Below are positions 16,885 through 26,597 of a stretch of DNA of 64,000 nt, piece after piece. Source of the DNA: Mesorhizobium qingshengii (lineage in GTDB: Bacteria > Pseudomonadota > Alphaproteobacteria > Rhizobiales > Rhizobiaceae); assembly GCF_900103325.1 (NCBI RefSeq), contig NZ_FMXM01000015.1, forward strand, positions 1 through 64,000, given 5' to 3'. Both the position numbers and the translations under genes were made by a program. The first letter of the stretch is position 1; the number at the start of each line of letters is the position of its first letter. The notes under the pieces were generated by a model, which saw only the letters and a list, made by a program, of their open reading frames with translations, had not been told where the DNA came from and did no database searches.

Positions 16885-17817
16885 TCAGATACGACCCAGG
16901 ATGAATGCGAGATAGAGCCCCAGGGTCCCCGCAAATGTCTGTCGATAGACGCCACTTTTGCGCAAGCCAGCCAAGCGGTGGAAAAGACTGCCCTGCCGTC
17001 CGCTGGTGAACACGTCGAGGCACGCCGCCGCATCCGGGGTAAGGAGGTTGCGATTGACGGCAAGGCCGTCGAGGTTGAGATCGGTCCAGCCGGCAAACTC
17101 GCCCCTGAACAGGCGGCCAAGCCGGGAAACCCTTGCCTGCCACGACACGTTGGCGCCAACCAGGTTTGCGGGATGCTGCCGGTATCGCACCAGCGGCCGC
17201 GGATCGTAGCGGACGACGCCGCCGGCGGCGGTCACGATGAGATAGGCCCACCAATCATGGCTGACGAACTCTGTGCGCGCGCAGGCCGTGGCCAGCAGGT
17301 CGCGTGCGGCGGCGTTCAACAGGATGGTGTTGCCGCCGGCGATGCTTTGCACGAGCGCGTTGCGAAAGGACGGCGGCCGGCGAAACAGCGGCGAATGGCC
17401 GACAAGGCTTCCAGCCTCGGTCATGGTTGCTGTCCGCGAACAGAACATCAGCGGGGTTCTTGCATCGAGCCCCTGCATCCAACGGACGGCGGTTTCCAGC
17501 CTGTCGGGTTCCCAGATATCGTCCTGGTCGCAGAAAGCATAGCAGTCCGCCTCGATGCGTCGATCCAGGATCATCGAGCGGAAATTGGCGGCGAAGCCTT
17601 GCCGTGGCCCCTCCAGCAGGGTCATTCGCCCCTTGGACCAACGGGGCTTCCAGGCCTCGATGATGGCGGTCGTGCCATCGACGGAGCCATCGTCCGAGAT
17701 CCACAGGTCGATAAGAGGATGCGACTGCGCGACCAGGGATCGCAGTTGCTCGTCAATGAAGGCGGCGCCGTCTTTCGTGCCCATCAGGACTGCAATGCGC
17801 GAATCTTCTTTGCTCAC
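16885..17817 (-). CDS. Glycosyltransferase family 2
   Basis: Inverting GT-A glycosyltransferase of 310 aa. The N-terminal RIAVLMGTKDGAAFIDEQL and ISDDGSVDGT are the nucleotide-binding elements, and CDQDDIWEPDRLE carries the metal-binding DxD and resembles RfbF-type rhamnosyltransferases. The GTG at 17817 is chosen because the frame upstream of it lacks family character. It lies 79 bp after the dehydratase stop on the same strand. It may transfer rhamnose from the dTDP-rhamnose made by the rfb genes, but the sugar is an inference. Confidence 0.83.
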   Translation of the reverse strand: MSKEDSRIAVLMGTKDGAAFIDEQLRSLVAQSHPLIDLWISDDGSVDGTTAIIEAWKPRWSKGRMTLLEGPRQGFAANFRSMILDRRIEADCYAFCDQDDIWEPDRLETAVRWMQGLDARTPLMFCSRTATMTEAGSLVGHSPLFRRPPSFRNALVQSIAGGNTILLNAAARDLLATACARTEFVSHDWWAYLIVTAAGGVVRYDPRPLVRYRQHPANLVGANVSWQARVSRLGRLFRGEFAGWTDLNLDGLAVNRNLLTPDAAACLDVFTSGRQGSLFHRLAGLRKSGVYRQTFAGTLGLYLAFILGRI

Positions 17818-17896
17818 CAGCTTCAAATACCCTGCAAATACCCAGGAATGGCTGGGCCTGTCCGTACCACGATCAAGATCATTCTCTGAATTGGGT

Positions 17897-19885
17897 CTAG
17901 GTCGCCCGCCCGGCCGTTTTCGGGGTCGCGTCCCGAGGTGCGCTCCCCCTTGCCCTCTTGGCGCGGTCAAGGCCAGCCAGAACGGCGAGCGAAGAAGCCT
18001 TGTCCTGGCTCTTCATCGATTGCTGCAGTTGCGTGAGCGCGGCCTGGACATCCGACCATTCCACGACATCGGTGCTCAGGCCGAAAATCTTCGAAATGCC
18101 GAGCTCGACCAGCTCCTCATCTTCCCCATGCAGCGTTTCGTGGAGTTTCTCGCCCGGCCTTATGCCGGTGAACCGGATCGGAATGTCCGTGTATGGGTTC
18201 TGTCCGGACATGCGGATCATCGTTTCGGCCACTTCGAGGATCGGCACGGGCTTGCCCATGTCGAGCATATAGACGGCGTAGTCGTCGCCGCCCTGTCGCG
18301 ATGCCGCATCGGCCGCCGACATGATGACCAGATCGACGGCTTCGGCCACCGTCATGAAATAGCGTGTCATGCGCCGGTCCGTGATGGTGACGGGGCCCCC
18401 GGCCTCGATCTGCGCCTGGAATATGGTTGCTACCGAACCATTGCTGCCGAAGACGTTGCCGAAGCGGACAGCTATGAACTTGGTGGCGGACCGACGCCCG
18501 CCCGGCTCGCTCGCGGGCGCCCCGTGCAAGGCGCTGACGATCTGTTCGGCGGCCCGTTTTGTCATGCCAAGCACCGATGTCGGATCCACCGCCTTGTCGC
18601 TCGACACCATGACGAACTGTGGAACACCGCATTTGGCGGCGACCTCCGCGCAGACGAGCGTGCCGAAAACATTGGTCTGGATGGCGGAATCCCAGTTTTC
18701 CTCAAGCAAGGGAACATGCTTGAGCGCCGCGGCATGAAAGATGATGTCCGGCCTGAATTCCGTGACGACGCGCGTTATCTGGCGCCGGTCGGCGACATCG
18801 ACGATGCGGACCTTGAGGCGGTCATGGTGCTTCTCGTCGATGTACTGGCTCAACTGGAAGATGCCGAATTCGGAGTTGTCGGCGACCAGCACCGCCTCGG
18901 CCCCCAGTTCCAGCGACCGTTTGACCAGCGTTCGGCCGATGGACCCGGCGCCTCCCGTCACCAGAACCCGTTTGCGGCCGACGAAGGCGCCGATACGCTC
19001 GATATCGGACGGGACTGTCGGGCGGCGCAGGATGGTTTCCATCTCGACGGCGTCGAGAACGAGCTTGCCCTGCTGTTCCAGTTGCGAAAGACCGGAGAAT
19101 TGCACCACCGTTATACCGCCGTGCCGGGCGACCCGGACGAGCTCCGTATACTCCTCGATCTCATGCTCGGCACCGCTGCCGAAAATCAGCAGATCCAGGC
19201 TTTTGGTGCCGGTTGCATAATCCTCCAGGGCATCGACCAGACGCGGCCGGGTCGCCACCACGGGAACGCCCTGAATACGCGTTCCCAAGGGGGCGCCTTG
19301 CTCGGTCGCCATGATGCCGGCGATGGAATAGTCGGCGGGCTCAGCCGTGCGCGTGAAGCGGATGATCAGGTCGGCTTCGCCGAGCCGGCCGACGAACAAT
19401 GCCCGCTTGGTCCACGCGTTGTCGCTCTTGCGGCTCAGCATGCCCCAGCTCGCGCCGTCACGCAGGAAGCGGTAGAACAGCCGCGGCCCCGATATGATGG
19501 TGAAGGAGACGAGGAAGAACACGATGAACTGTCGTTCGTTGAGGCCGGCGACCGGCTGGACGAAACGAACCACCAGCGAAGCCGCGTAAAGAGTGAGCGT
19601 CAAAATCGCGCAGCTCTTCAGGATGTTGAAAAAGTCGGGCGTCGAGGCAAAGCGCCAGACCGTGGTGTAGAGACCGCTATACCTGAACAGCAAATGGCTG
19701 ATGACAACGATGCTCGCCCAGGTGGCCAAACCCTCGTTGGAGAGCGCACCGAACGAAAGATCCGACCGCGAAAGGCTGAGGCTGAGTGCCACCGCGACCA
19801 GGACCATGACCACGTCCTGGACCATGATGAAGGCGCGCCGCATCTCCGGCCTGAGTCCGAATACAGCTTCCAGGTAGGAATTCAT
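17897..19885 (-). CDS. Membrane-anchored nucleotide-sugar 4,6-dehydratase (CapD/FlaA1/WbpM type)
   Basis: Polysaccharide-biosynthesis protein of 662 aa. The N-terminal 150 residues hold four to five membrane helices. A CoA-binding-like Rossmann segment (about 160-290) follows, then the SDR catalytic domain with VTGGAGSIGRTLVKRSLELG near residue 308 and SSDKAVDPTSVLGMTKR near residue 425, where Lys/Met-type catalysis replaces the usual Tyr. Family members dehydrate UDP-GlcNAc to a 4-keto-6-deoxy sugar, feeding UDP-QuiNAc or UDP-FucNAc. The epimerase at 15236-16183 could act on its product, and the sugar transferase at 16225 could load it on lipid. Confidence 0.9.
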   Translation of the reverse strand: MNSYLEAVFGLRPEMRRAFIMVQDVVMVLVAVALSLSLSRSDLSFGALSNEGLATWASIVVISHLLFRYSGLYTTVWRFASTPDFFNILKSCAILTLTLYAASLVVRFVQPVAGLNERQFIVFFLVSFTIISGPRLFYRFLRDGASWGMLSRKSDNAWTKRALFVGRLGEADLIIRFTRTAEPADYSIAGIMATEQGAPLGTRIQGVPVVATRPRLVDALEDYATGTKSLDLLIFGSGAEHEIEEYTELVRVARHGGITVVQFSGLSQLEQQGKLVLDAVEMETILRRPTVPSDIERIGAFVGRKRVLVTGGAGSIGRTLVKRSLELGAEAVLVADNSEFGIFQLSQYIDEKHHDRLKVRIVDVADRRQITRVVTEFRPDIIFHAAALKHVPLLEENWDSAIQTNVFGTLVCAEVAAKCGVPQFVMVSSDKAVDPTSVLGMTKRAAEQIVSALHGAPASEPGGRRSATKFIAVRFGNVFGSNGSVATIFQAQIEAGGPVTITDRRMTRYFMTVAEAVDLVIMSAADAASRQGGDDYAVYMLDMGKPVPILEVAETMIRMSGQNPYTDIPIRFTGIRPGEKLHETLHGEDEELVELGISKIFGLSTDVVEWSDVQAALTQLQQSMKSQDKASSLAVLAGLDRAKRARGSAPRDATPKTAGRAT

Positions 19886-20298
19886 TGGATGGCACTAGAC
19901 TCCAGGCTCTCGGACATGGACACCTGAAAAGCGCGAACACGAAAACATTCGTGGCCGATCACTCTTTCAAAGTGCCATCCCCGGCCCCCGCCGTGCTGTA
20001 TCGCATACTGCGGGCTCGAAGTCATAGCCAGATGTTTTTTCGGCACAGTCAGTAAGTAGTGCCGCGGGATCCATCAGCCGATGCCTTCAAAACCTTGTAG
20101 TTCTGCCTCAAAGTCACCCTATTTATGGCCACAGGAAAGATGTGGGTATCTTCCCGCCTCCGACGAAAGAGACCGCCCAAAGGTGACGCTGCATCCGCAA
20201 TCAACACGCCAATCGCGGGCGCCACGTCAAGGCAATTCACTTGCCAAACGCGCGCCGTTGACAACCCATCGTACACTTAGAATTATAGGAAGTAACCG
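19886..20298. other. Divergent intergenic region upstream of the dehydratase and methyltransferase genes
   Basis: This 413-bp region contains no supported gene and should carry promoters in both directions. A small hairpin (CACGAA/TTCGTG arms, 19938-19953) lies 53 bp upstream of the dehydratase start. Base composition becomes more AT-rich toward 20100 and into the methyltransferase gene. Confidence 0.5.
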
Positions 20299-20925
20299 AT
20301 GAGCCGAGATTGGGACAATTGGGACGTAAGTGGAATCGCCAGTGAGATCCAGAAAATCTGGCAGAATTCGCCGATCGAAGATGCTCATCGCCAAGAGCTA
20401 GTCGATATTGTCTTGCACCGAGTTGCTCTTCCTCCTGCACCGTCCATTCTGGAAGTTGGTTGCGGAACCGGTCTCATTTACGAAAAGCTCGTGAGGAGTC
20501 TACCAAGTGATGCCAGCTATATGGGCGTCGACTCGTCTGTGAAAATGCTCGAGATAGCGAGAGGAAGTTTCCCAGAAGGCGAATTTCTTTTCGGGGACGG
20601 CTATGAGCTCGTTTTCAGAGATCAGGAATTCGATGTGGTACTGTGTTTCGAGGTGCTCGGCCATATTCCGGAGATAGAGCAGTTCGTAGCCGAGTTGCTT
20701 CGTGTCACTCGGAAAACATGCATCTTCACCACTTGGCCGAGCGACGGGCAGGACATAGTGGAAAATTACGAGGCGATTGGTGGCGTTCAGTTTTTGCACC
20801 GACGATATTCCGATGCTTTTATTCGGAAAGCCATCCACACCGTGGGGCCGAGGAATCTTGGCGAGATTGAGTCCGTTGGCCTTCGCTCCGGGGGGCAAGC
20901 CTACATTGTTACGCACCATACTTGA
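20299..20925 (+). CDS. Class I SAM-dependent methyltransferase
   Basis: Soluble protein of 208 aa with the Rossmann-like methyltransferase fold. Motif I ILEVGCGTGLIYEKL is at about residues 50-64, the acidic ribose-binding YMGVDSS is near 75, and motif III-like DVVLCFEVLGHIPEIEQFV is near 113. The ATG at 20299 follows TAGGAAG. It stands alone on the plus strand inside a minus-strand polysaccharide locus and converges on the large glycosyltransferase. It may O-methylate a glycan or an end residue; no direct evidence fixes the substrate. Confidence 0.82.
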   Translation: MSRDWDNWDVSGIASEIQKIWQNSPIEDAHRQELVDIVLHRVALPPAPSILEVGCGTGLIYEKLVRSLPSDASYMGVDSSVKMLEIARGSFPEGEFLFGDGYELVFRDQEFDVVLCFEVLGHIPEIEQFVAELLRVTRKTCIFTTWPSDGQDIVENYEAIGGVQFLHRRYSDAFIRKAIHTVGPRNLGEIESVGLRSGGQAYIVTHHT

Positions 20926-21068
20926 CAATTCCTAAGCGCGATTCAGCCTCAACCGCGCTTCCAGTGCCCACGTACCTGTTATGCGCTGCGCTCCGTTCTC
21001 GAAATCTGGCGATCCCCGGCTCCATTTCCAGAAGGATATGAAGCGGCGTGCTTACACGCGGCGGGTAG

Positions 21069-24000
21069 CTACTCGAATTTAGCGAAAGGGAAACGCTTTA
21101 GCGGGCCGTAAAGCACCGCTGGCCGCACTACCTCATAGATGGTGACCGGTACGTCCGCTTCACGCACGAAAACTCTAAGCCGCCATCCTGCCTGAAGATC
21201 GCGCGCAGGCGTGTTCAGCGAGAACTTTGCGGGCAGGCCCTCTTCAACATCGGCGAGGGAGCGCACCGTCGACGCAAGAATCTTGTCTTCGGTTGATACG
21301 ATCTCGATGCCTATGAGCCCCATCGAGGCCCGGACAAGTGGCACGATGCCAAGATGGACGGCCGCCAGGGAGGGAAGCGCGAAATGGACGGTATACTCCC
21401 TGTAGGATATGCCCGAGAGACTCTCGCTCAGGCGCAGTTCATCACGTCGCGTTCGCCCGAAGTGCTGGCGGCTGAACAGATCAAGCGGGGCAAAGACGGA
21501 GGAAATCATACCCCACATCTCGCTCGACCGCCAAGTGACGGCTCTCGCAAGCCTGAGCGGACGCGAGAAATGTTGGGCTTCTACCTCCGAATGAAGCCTG
21601 GCAATTGTGGAAGCCGCAGCGGGCTCGAACCTCTCAGGGAGCATACCCACTCGAGTCGTCGAGATGTCAGTGATCGCCTCGATCGACTTCTCGGACGCCG
21701 ACCTGCTGAAAGCACTTAGATAGAGGTCCATCAATTCCGCGCGGACATAGCTTGAACGTCCCAGAATACCTATCGTGCGGAAGGCACTGCGCAACATCTC
21801 CGCTCGCCGCACAGTTGAATACCCCAGAAACTCCATGACGGCATTCGCCAGTTCTTCGGGGGACGCGTCCTTGGCGATCAAACCGTTGTAGCGATGCTTG
21901 ATCAATTCGGATACGCCACCAACGCTAGGCGACACAACAGCGACACCAGACGCCATAGCCTGAAGCATCGTCTGCGGCATGGATTCGTCCAGCGCCGAAA
22001 TGAGCAACACATCGCAGCTTGCGTAGAAGCGCTCCGGATCGGAAACGAACCCATGGAAAATGACGTGGTTTTCCAAACCCTGTTCCGCCACATAGTCGCG
22101 GCATGCCTTCGTGTAGTCAGAGTGGAGGTCATCGTAACCGATCACGTGCACTCTAACGTCATGTCCGGCCTTGTGCAGAAGTAGGGCCGCCTTGATGGCA
22201 GCGAGTTGGTTCTTACGAGGCTGGATCGTTCCCGAGACGACTATCTGAAGCGGATCTAGTAAGGAGAAGTTCCGAGCCTCCCGTGGCGTGAAAAGTGAGA
22301 AATAGACCCCGTCGACAGGGCAGACAATGCGGCGCACGGGGACCCCCGACGCTTTCTTCCATCGTTCCCCATGTGTTGCCGAGGAGCAATGAACAGCATG
22401 GGCGAAGGCCCGGGTATCAGCCCCCTCATAGTATTGATGAACGCTTGCGACAATTGGAACGCCAAGTTCCAATCCGAGTGCCGTCATGGCTGGCTGCCAT
22501 GTGGCGAAATGGAGAAGACCTACATCAAGCTTGGCTAACCTTTCCCCAAAGCGTTGAGCAACCTCCATATCTGTCACATTCCGCGACCGTACTTTGGAGG
22601 CATCGGCGCAATTCATTCCGTTCTGCCAACTGTCCTCCAACAGCGGGGCATCCATAGTTGCCTCGCGCCAGAGACGAGCAAGCTCCGGTCCAAACCTCTC
22701 GCTCTGCGGGACCAAACCAACAACCCTGAAGCCGAATGAGGATACAAGCTCCGCATGCCGTAACAAATGAAGTGTTGCCCCTCCCAGAGCGGCCTCATGA
22801 AAGGCGTAGAGAATTGCCTTGTCCCTCAAGCGCGCATGAAGTTCTGTAGCGGCGAGTGCACCATAAAAATCGTAATATTGGATTTCCGTGGTATAGCAGC
22901 TCTCGATATATGACCGTGCCCGCTCCAAGATTTCTTCGCGCTGCTCCACCTTGAGCTTGAGCAGCCGTTCAATCGCATTTGCCCAGTCCTCAGGTCGATT
23001 GCGCACTTTGACACAAACCTCATCAGGCAAGCGGCTATAGGGCGCTACATCACTCATCACGCTAATTGCGCCGGCGGCAACCGATTCCAACAGCTTGATA
23101 GGACTCTTACTCTGTTCTGCACGTGCCTCGCCCTCGAGAGGCGTGAGCGAAAGATCGAAATAGGTGCTGCTAAGCTCCGCAAGATAGCTGTCATAGGAAT
23201 GGGTGAAAGGCTTGAAATGGACATCGCACTTCAAAGCAGGGAAATCACCCGGATCGATCCCCCAAAAATGAAATTCGACCTCATTTCTATAGTCAGACGC
23301 TACACGCTGAAGTCCTGGCCAGAGCTTAGCAATGATTGGCCCGCGGAACTTGTTGCTAAAAATCGCGACGCGAAGCTTTCCAGACCGGTTGTAATCGCGA
23401 CGCTTTATATGGCGCCGCTGGATATTGGTTTTGAGGCGAATAGTATGAGGGTTATAAATCTTAAAATCATCAATTATTTCATCGCTGTATCCGATCACAG
23501 CATCAGCGGCGGATATTTGCGCAACTATGCTGCGGTATGCCGGTGTTCCAGGCGCGATAGAGGAATGTTCCGGCCCCATTTCATGGAAGCGAAGCATGTT
23601 ATCATCCATGAGATAGGCACAGGGAACCCTCTTTCGCTCCTTGTCAGTCAACAACTTCTCTGCCGCGCCCACAGTACGATATAGAATGGCGATGTCCGTG
23701 TCCGACGTATCGAAGGATGGAATGTCCCGTTCCCTTACGAAAGTGCTGGTAAAACCTCTTTGGTTTTCAAGGTTCTCGAAATTGCGAATGGCCACATCCA
23801 CGGAAGTGCTGTAGTCCGGCTTCGAGATGACTATGCGCTTATGCCCCATGGCTCCGGATGCCGCCACGGCCAATTCTGAAGGGGTGCAATAGTCGTTGAA
23901 TCTAGAGACAAACGGCAGTGCTTCTTCCCTATAGTATCGCTGTATCTCCGCCTCCGAGAATCTACTCCCCCAATGGTCAGCTGCAACCATATCGTAGTGA

Positions 24001-24785
24001 GAAATATTTGCGGGATTCAGTTGCTTATCTCGACAAAGCTGCAGGTATTTCAAGGTGCGGGTAAAATTTGCCTGCACATCCCGGCCAAGCGAGTTCTCCA
24101 TGTTGCCGCGAACTACCGAACATGTCGCATCCACCCATTGGAAGGGGGCGGTTCTTCCGAAACGCAGCCAAAGATCGTAATCCGAAAATCGCCTGGCCAC
24201 CACGTGAGGGTCGTACATGCCGTGCCTGTCAAAAAGGGCAGCATGGTGGATTACTGAGTTGTTTGCGATATAGTTGCCATGTAGAAGGAGACCGTAGTTG
24301 AATTCCTGCCCCAGCACACGCTGAAATATGTCGCCTTCGTCCGTCGCGCGGTAAGCGTCGCAACTGCCATAGACGACGCTTGGCACGGATTGGCGCCCAA
24401 GCCACGCCATGCGCACCTTTAGGCTGTCCTCCGTCCAAAGATCATCGTCAAACTGATAGGCAATGTACTTGCCACGACCGTGAAGCGCCGCCTGATTCAC
24501 ACGCAGGGCCGGAAGACCACTGTTGTACTTATATGAGTGGATGGCGATCCGGGAATCGGTAAGCTGGTACTCACTTAGTACATCGGCAGTTCCATCGCGC
24601 GACCCGTCATCCACAACGATGAGTTCGAAATCACCATAGCTTTGCGAAAGAACACTCTCAATCGAAAGCTGCAAAAGCCCGTTAGCGCGCGCAAAAGTGG
24701 GGAGGATCACCGTCACTTTGGGTGCTGACTGCCCTTTGTCGATGCGCCTTATGGAAAGATCGTGGCCACAATCGCCGAATTTCAT
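21069..24785 (-). CDS. Three-module glycosyltransferase (GT2 + GT-B-like + GT4)
   Basis: Unusually long glycosyltransferase of 1238 aa. An N-terminal GT2 module (about residues 23-300) has VTVILPTFARANGLL, VVDDGSRDGT and QFDDDLW. A middle GT-B-like module (about 317-650) has VISKPDYSTSVDVAIR and KSPIKLLESVAAGAI, and resembles in layout the separate protein at 26598-27758. A GT4 module (about 665-1050) has VSGTIQPRKNQLAAIKAA and SALDESMPQTMLQAMASG. The last 100-150 residues form an unassigned, probably beta-rich tail. The ATG at 24785 is chosen for its GGAGG; GTG 24833 and ATG 24815 are rejected. It sits 60 bp after the Wzt-type ATPase and could add several sugars in sequence. Confidence 0.87.
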   Translation of the reverse strand: MKFGDCGHDLSIRRIDKGQSAPKVTVILPTFARANGLLQLSIESVLSQSYGDFELIVVDDGSRDGTADVLSEYQLTDSRIAIHSYKYNSGLPALRVNQAALHGRGKYIAYQFDDDLWTEDSLKVRMAWLGRQSVPSVVYGSCDAYRATDEGDIFQRVLGQEFNYGLLLHGNYIANNSVIHHAALFDRHGMYDPHVVARRFSDYDLWLRFGRTAPFQWVDATCSVVRGNMENSLGRDVQANFTRTLKYLQLCRDKQLNPANISHYDMVAADHWGSRFSEAEIQRYYREEALPFVSRFNDYCTPSELAVAASGAMGHKRIVISKPDYSTSVDVAIRNFENLENQRGFTSTFVRERDIPSFDTSDTDIAILYRTVGAAEKLLTDKERKRVPCAYLMDDNMLRFHEMGPEHSSIAPGTPAYRSIVAQISAADAVIGYSDEIIDDFKIYNPHTIRLKTNIQRRHIKRRDYNRSGKLRVAIFSNKFRGPIIAKLWPGLQRVASDYRNEVEFHFWGIDPGDFPALKCDVHFKPFTHSYDSYLAELSSTYFDLSLTPLEGEARAEQSKSPIKLLESVAAGAISVMSDVAPYSRLPDEVCVKVRNRPEDWANAIERLLKLKVEQREEILERARSYIESCYTTEIQYYDFYGALAATELHARLRDKAILYAFHEAALGGATLHLLRHAELVSSFGFRVVGLVPQSERFGPELARLWREATMDAPLLEDSWQNGMNCADASKVRSRNVTDMEVAQRFGERLAKLDVGLLHFATWQPAMTALGLELGVPIVASVHQYYEGADTRAFAHAVHCSSATHGERWKKASGVPVRRIVCPVDGVYFSLFTPREARNFSLLDPLQIVVSGTIQPRKNQLAAIKAALLLHKAGHDVRVHVIGYDDLHSDYTKACRDYVAEQGLENHVIFHGFVSDPERFYASCDVLLISALDESMPQTMLQAMASGVAVVSPSVGGVSELIKHRYNGLIAKDASPEELANAVMEFLGYSTVRRAEMLRSAFRTIGILGRSSYVRAELMDLYLSAFSRSASEKSIEAITDISTTRVGMLPERFEPAAASTIARLHSEVEAQHFSRPLRLARAVTWRSSEMWGMISSVFAPLDLFSRQHFGRTRRDELRLSESLSGISYREYTVHFALPSLAAVHLGIVPLVRASMGLIGIEIVSTEDKILASTVRSLADVEEGLPAKFSLNTPARDLQAGWRLRVFVREADVPVTIYEVVRPAVLYGPLKRFPFAKFE

Positions 24786-24845
24786 GTTTCCTCCGAACCC
24801 GCATTCCGCAGGCATCACGTACAGTTCCGCCACACAGGGCCATGA

Positions 24846-25586
24846 TTATTTCTGTGATGACCTATACTTTGCGATCACTTTTTCAGTCTCACCGTCCATG
24901 ATGATACGCCCCTTCTCCAGCCATATTGTCCGCGCACAAAAGCTCTTCAATAAATCAAAATTATGAGACGAGAAGACAAGAATTTTTCCCTGCTCCATGA
25001 ATTCGAACATGCGGCGTTTCGCTTTCTCCGCAAAGCGAATGTCCCCAGCTCCCATAACCTCGTCTATGAGGAGTATTTCTGGATTTATGCTAGTCGAGAC
25101 GGCAAACGCGAGGCGAATGAACATACCTGCGGAATAGGTCCGGACGGGGTATGCTAGAAACTCGCCAAGCTCGGTAAAATCCTCAATCTCCGGCAGTTTC
25201 GCCTCAATCTCATCGGGCGTCATGCCAAGCAGCAACCCACGGATGCGGATATTGTCTCGACCACTTTGATGCATTTCGAAACCGGTTGCGAATTCGAACA
25301 TTGGGCAAACATGCCCCTCCGTCTCCGCGATTCCGCTGGTCGGCATGTAGATTCCCGCCATCACCTTCAAAAGGGTGCTCTTGCCTGCCCCATTGAGGCC
25401 GATAAGCCCCACCCGCTCTCCCTGTTCGATAGCAATAGTCACGTCCTTCAGGGCCTCAACAGCATAGGCGCCGGAGGCCGGCTCCCCGCTCCGCTTCCTG
25501 GCTAGCCAACCTATGAGGCCGTCGCTATTCATGTTGCCGGTGAAGCGCACGCCGACGTTCTTCAGTCGTATGAAATTCTGGGTCAA
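24846..25586 (-). CDS. Polysaccharide ABC exporter, ATP-binding subunit (Wzt/KpsT type)
   Basis: ATPase of 246 aa for export of a lipid-linked polysaccharide. Walker A is GLNGAGKST near residue 61, the signature is TYSAGMFIRLAFAVS near 150, and Walker B is ILLIDEVMGAGD. It ends soon after the nucleotide-binding domain, so the extra carbohydrate-binding domain of E. coli O9a-type Wzt is missing. The start is probably TTG at 25586 overlapping the permease stop (TTGA), since the longer frame from 25640 lies wholly within the permease gene. The non-ATG start and 4-bp overlap suggest coupled translation. Confidence 0.85.
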   Translation of the reverse strand: MTQNFIRLKNVGVRFTGNMNSDGLIGWLARKRSGEPASGAYAVEALKDVTIAIEQGERVGLIGLNGAGKSTLLKVMAGIYMPTSGIAETEGHVCPMFEFATGFEMHQSGRDNIRIRGLLLGMTPDEIEAKLPEIEDFTELGEFLAYPVRTYSAGMFIRLAFAVSTSINPEILLIDEVMGAGDIRFAEKAKRRMFEFMEQGKILVFSSHNFDLLKSFCARTIWLEKGRIIMDGETEKVIAKYRSSQK

Positions 25587-26398
25587 AGGAGAAACACTAC
25601 CTTCTTGTCCAACCGTGAAGCCACGTACCAGGCGATGCAATACACGATCAGAACGTAGCCAAACACAAAGCCATAGCTAGAAAGAGGTGCCAAGCTTGCA
25701 GTCAGAATTGGATGACGAACAACATCAATCAAGTGATAGATCGGATTAATCAGATAAACAAACTCCAGGTTGTGGCTCTTGAGGACGCTGATAGGAAAGA
25801 CGATCGGGGTCAGATAGAATACAACCTGCAACACACCAGCTAGGGCATGCGGCAGGTCACGGAAAGCGACACCTAGATAGGAAAAAATCGTTGTTTGACC
25901 AAGCAATGCCATATAGAGCAGAACAATTCCGGGGATAGCCAATAACCATCCCGTAAACTCGAAGGTTCCCAGAACAATCTGCAGGACAGCCACAGCCGCT
26001 AGACCCATTGCGAAGTTCATACTGCTGCTGACAATCGCCCGCAGGATATAGATTTGCTTTGGATATGAAAATTGCTTTATATACCCTTCGGCACTTATAA
26101 AAACCGTGCCCGCGTCGACCATGGACGCGGAAATCAACCCCCAGGTGACGAAACCCAGCATCAGATAAGGAAGAAAGGCCTTCAGGTCCTGCCCGAACAT
26201 AACGCCGTAAACGAAGCCTATGGCACCAACATACACGCCAAGATTGAGGAGGATCCACAGCGGACCAATGAACGAACGACGGTAGCGACGCTTGACGTCT
26301 TGCATGCCGATGAAAAACCAGACGCGATGCAGCAGAAGCGAACGGATGACATCTCGGAGCAGCCTGCTCTCGTCCGCACTTGAATAGCTATGCTTCAT
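25583..26398 (-). CDS. Polysaccharide ABC exporter, permease subunit (Wzm/KpsM type)
   Basis: Membrane subunit of 271 aa of an ABC-2 type exporter. Six hydrophobic segments are visible after an N-terminal amphipathic stretch with QDVKRRYRRSFIGPLWILLN, characteristic of Wzm/TagG proteins. It should move undecaprenyl-linked glycan across the inner membrane with the ATPase at 24846. The ATG at 26398 has no good Shine-Dalgarno sequence, and a 199-bp gap separates it from the upstream glycosyltransferase. An ABC exporter together with a Wzy/ligase-like protein in one locus leaves open which polymerisation route is used. Confidence 0.88.
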   Translation of the reverse strand: MKHSYSSADESRLLRDVIRSLLLHRVWFFIGMQDVKRRYRRSFIGPLWILLNLGVYVGAIGFVYGVMFGQDLKAFLPYLMLGFVTWGLISASMVDAGTVFISAEGYIKQFSYPKQIYILRAIVSSSMNFAMGLAAVAVLQIVLGTFEFTGWLLAIPGIVLLYMALLGQTTIFSYLGVAFRDLPHALAGVLQVVFYLTPIVFPISVLKSHNLEFVYLINPIYHLIDVVRHPILTASLAPLSSYGFVFGYVLIVYCIAWYVASRLDKKVVFLL

Positions 26399-26597
26399 GA
26401 ACCGCACCGGGTTTGCCGTTTCGTTTGAGCCACGCTGCCATGGCGGGCGACCAGCACTGCGTAGCAGCGCTCCTCAGCTTCGGCCGGCAGGATGTTGCCG
26501 ATGGGGACGACGAGTCCGTGAGCAGGCGACCCGCTCGCAACAGACCACTCGACCGGATCCGCTGTCAAGAGTGCGCCGAGCACGCCAAAAGAAGACA

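Noticed and set aside
17555..19927. 790-residue plus-strand reading frame
   Set aside because: It is antisense to the CapD/FlaA1-type dehydratase, whose motifs are intact; the antisense protein is Arg/Ala/Gly/His-rich and has no family features.
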